NCBI GenBank assembly: GCA_963714415.1
Contig: CAVQOL010000027.1
Location: forward strand, 280,798-344,797
Direction: 5' to 3'
Length of the DNA stretch: 64,000 nucleotides
DNA from: JAGXRK01 sp963714415
GTDB taxonomy: Bacteria > Bacteroidota > Ignavibacteria > Ignavibacteriales > Ignavibacteriaceae
The notes beneath the pieces are model-generated. The model was not told the DNA's origin, made no database searches, and saw nothing but the letters and a program-made list of their open reading frames with translations. A program made the translations under genes and the position numbers. This document shows, one piece after another, positions 63,280-64,000 of the stretch (the stretch's first letter is position 1; every line of letters starts with the position of its first letter).

Positions 63280-64000
63280 ATGAGTAAAGTTTACTTTTAT
63301 TTTAGATTTATTACCATTATAGTTTTGGTTCTTACAATAAGCCCTAATCTTTTTTCACAACAGGAAATAAATTTGGTTGAGGGAGTATTGATTGATTATG
63401 ACAAATGCGGATTCTTTTACGACGATGAAAAGAATTTTTATGCATCATCAATAAATAATTGGGGATACAGTTATGATAGTCTGCTTGCTGATCTTGAAAT
63501 ATGGAAATTAAGTCCCTATGTAAAAATTGATTCAATTGGATTAAGCGTTTTGGGAAGACCATTATGGAGACTTACAATAAGTGATGACCCCGAAAATATT
63601 TCTGATAAACGAACAGTTTATGTTCATGCAAGAACTCATCCTCAGGAGACAGAAGGATTTTGGGTCACCGACGAAATGATAAAAATTCTTATATCAGAAT
63701 CACCCGAAGCCCAAACTATAAGAGAAACTTGTGTTTATTATATCATGCCGATGTATAATCCTGATGGTGTTGAATTAAACACAACACGTTATAACGCGAA
63801 CGGTTTGACCTGGAAAGCAATTGGTATACTAATCCTAATGAACCAGAAGTAGCTGCACTGAAAGCAAGTTTTATAGAATTAATGGCTAAACCAAAACCAA
63901 TAGAAGTTGCTCTAAATATGCATTCTTCTTCTTTGTGTAAAAGATATTTTGTTTATCATGATTCGGTGGAACTTCTTCAACTTTTGCTTTAATGGAGCAG
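63280..64000 (+). CDS. M14 family zinc carboxypeptidase, exported (partial; two frameshifts)
   Basis: A signal peptide (ITIIVLVLTISPNLFSQ) is followed by the M14 prodomain-like start and the zinc motif HARTHPQETEGFW (H-x-x-E), with YYIMPMYNPDGVELN downstream. The frame ends at about 63852. Adding one base in the GG at 63802-63803 gives NGFDLESNWYTNPNEPEVAALKASF and ALNMHSSSLCKRYFVYHD, the third-ligand region. A further missing base near 63967 would restore GTSSTFALMEQ. The gene runs off the right edge. It would release C-terminal residues from peptides outside the cytoplasm. Confidence 0.85.

Noticed and set aside
1..64000. Search for tRNA, rRNA, prophage, transposase genes and toxin-antitoxin pairs
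   Set aside because: No cloverleaf-like, ribosomal, phage structural, DDE transposase or convincing toxin-antitoxin sequence was seen in the intergenic regions or reading frames.

Overview
The window is AT-rich, densely coded bacterial DNA. It most likely comes from an Ignavibacteria-type member of the Bacteroidota/Chlorobi assemblage. The evidence is several secreted proteins ending in type IX secretion sorting domains with the YPNPFNPSTTI signature, a lipid A cluster (lpxB, a DUF374 acyltransferase, lpxK), OmpA and large beta-barrel envelope proteins, and little use of strong Shine-Dalgarno sites. No rRNA, tRNA, CRISPR array, phage or intact insertion sequence was seen.

Layout. 1-5.9 kb: a DUF4175/DUF4159 pair (minus strand, running off the left edge), an AlkD-type glycosylase, a secreted alpha/beta hydrolase, DUF2905 and a Nudix hydrolase. 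6-24.2 kb: a signalling and envelope block. An oligopeptide ABC transporter (OppA-B-C on minus, two ATPases divergent on plus) is translationally coupled to a Ser/Thr kinase-AAA-TPR protein and then to a sigma54 activator with a degenerate receiver. Next come an exported protein made of eleven 16-residue repeats, a 1,200-residue envelope protein (peptidase-MA-like, propeller and barrel regions) and two sensor kinases. 24.2-25.7 kb: a decayed type IX cargo gene. 25.7-42.7 kb: housekeeping genes on minus (queA-ispD, ppdK, then a roughly 12-kb run of a GH2-like membrane protein, smc, a type IX cargo, mtnX-like, ICMT-like, lpxB, DUF374, lpxK). 43-49 kb: a CPA2 antiporter with Usp domains and two type IX cargo proteins lying between a duplicated pgi 3' end and pgi itself. 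49.3-59 kb: pgi, tal, PAP2, an Aas-like fusion, a VOC protein, a PLP lyase with an Lrp regulator, and rpiA. 59-64 kb: a broken nucleotide-sugar oxidoreductase, a WbpD-like acetyltransferase, an OmpA protein, a CMD-fold protein, a membrane protein and a truncated M14 carboxypeptidase.

The most promising candidate for an undescribed system is 6-24 kb. The secreted tandem-repeat protein shows almost only synonymous differences between its repeats, so the 16-residue peptide is under selection. It sits just downstream of a peptide importer, a kinase/TPR regulator and a sigma54 activator, has a sigma54-like promoter match upstream, and is followed by a metallopeptidase-like envelope protein. It could be a fibre or amyloid-like surface protein, or a multi-copy peptide precursor; sequence alone does not decide.

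Caution: at least nine genes are split by single-base differences, nearly all in short homopolymers, and removing or adding one base restores a conserved reading frame. This looks like residual indel error in the assembly more than gene decay, so each is annotated here as one gene with its break marked. The exceptions, which look truly decayed, are 24361-25305, 45609-45745 and 59201-59425.
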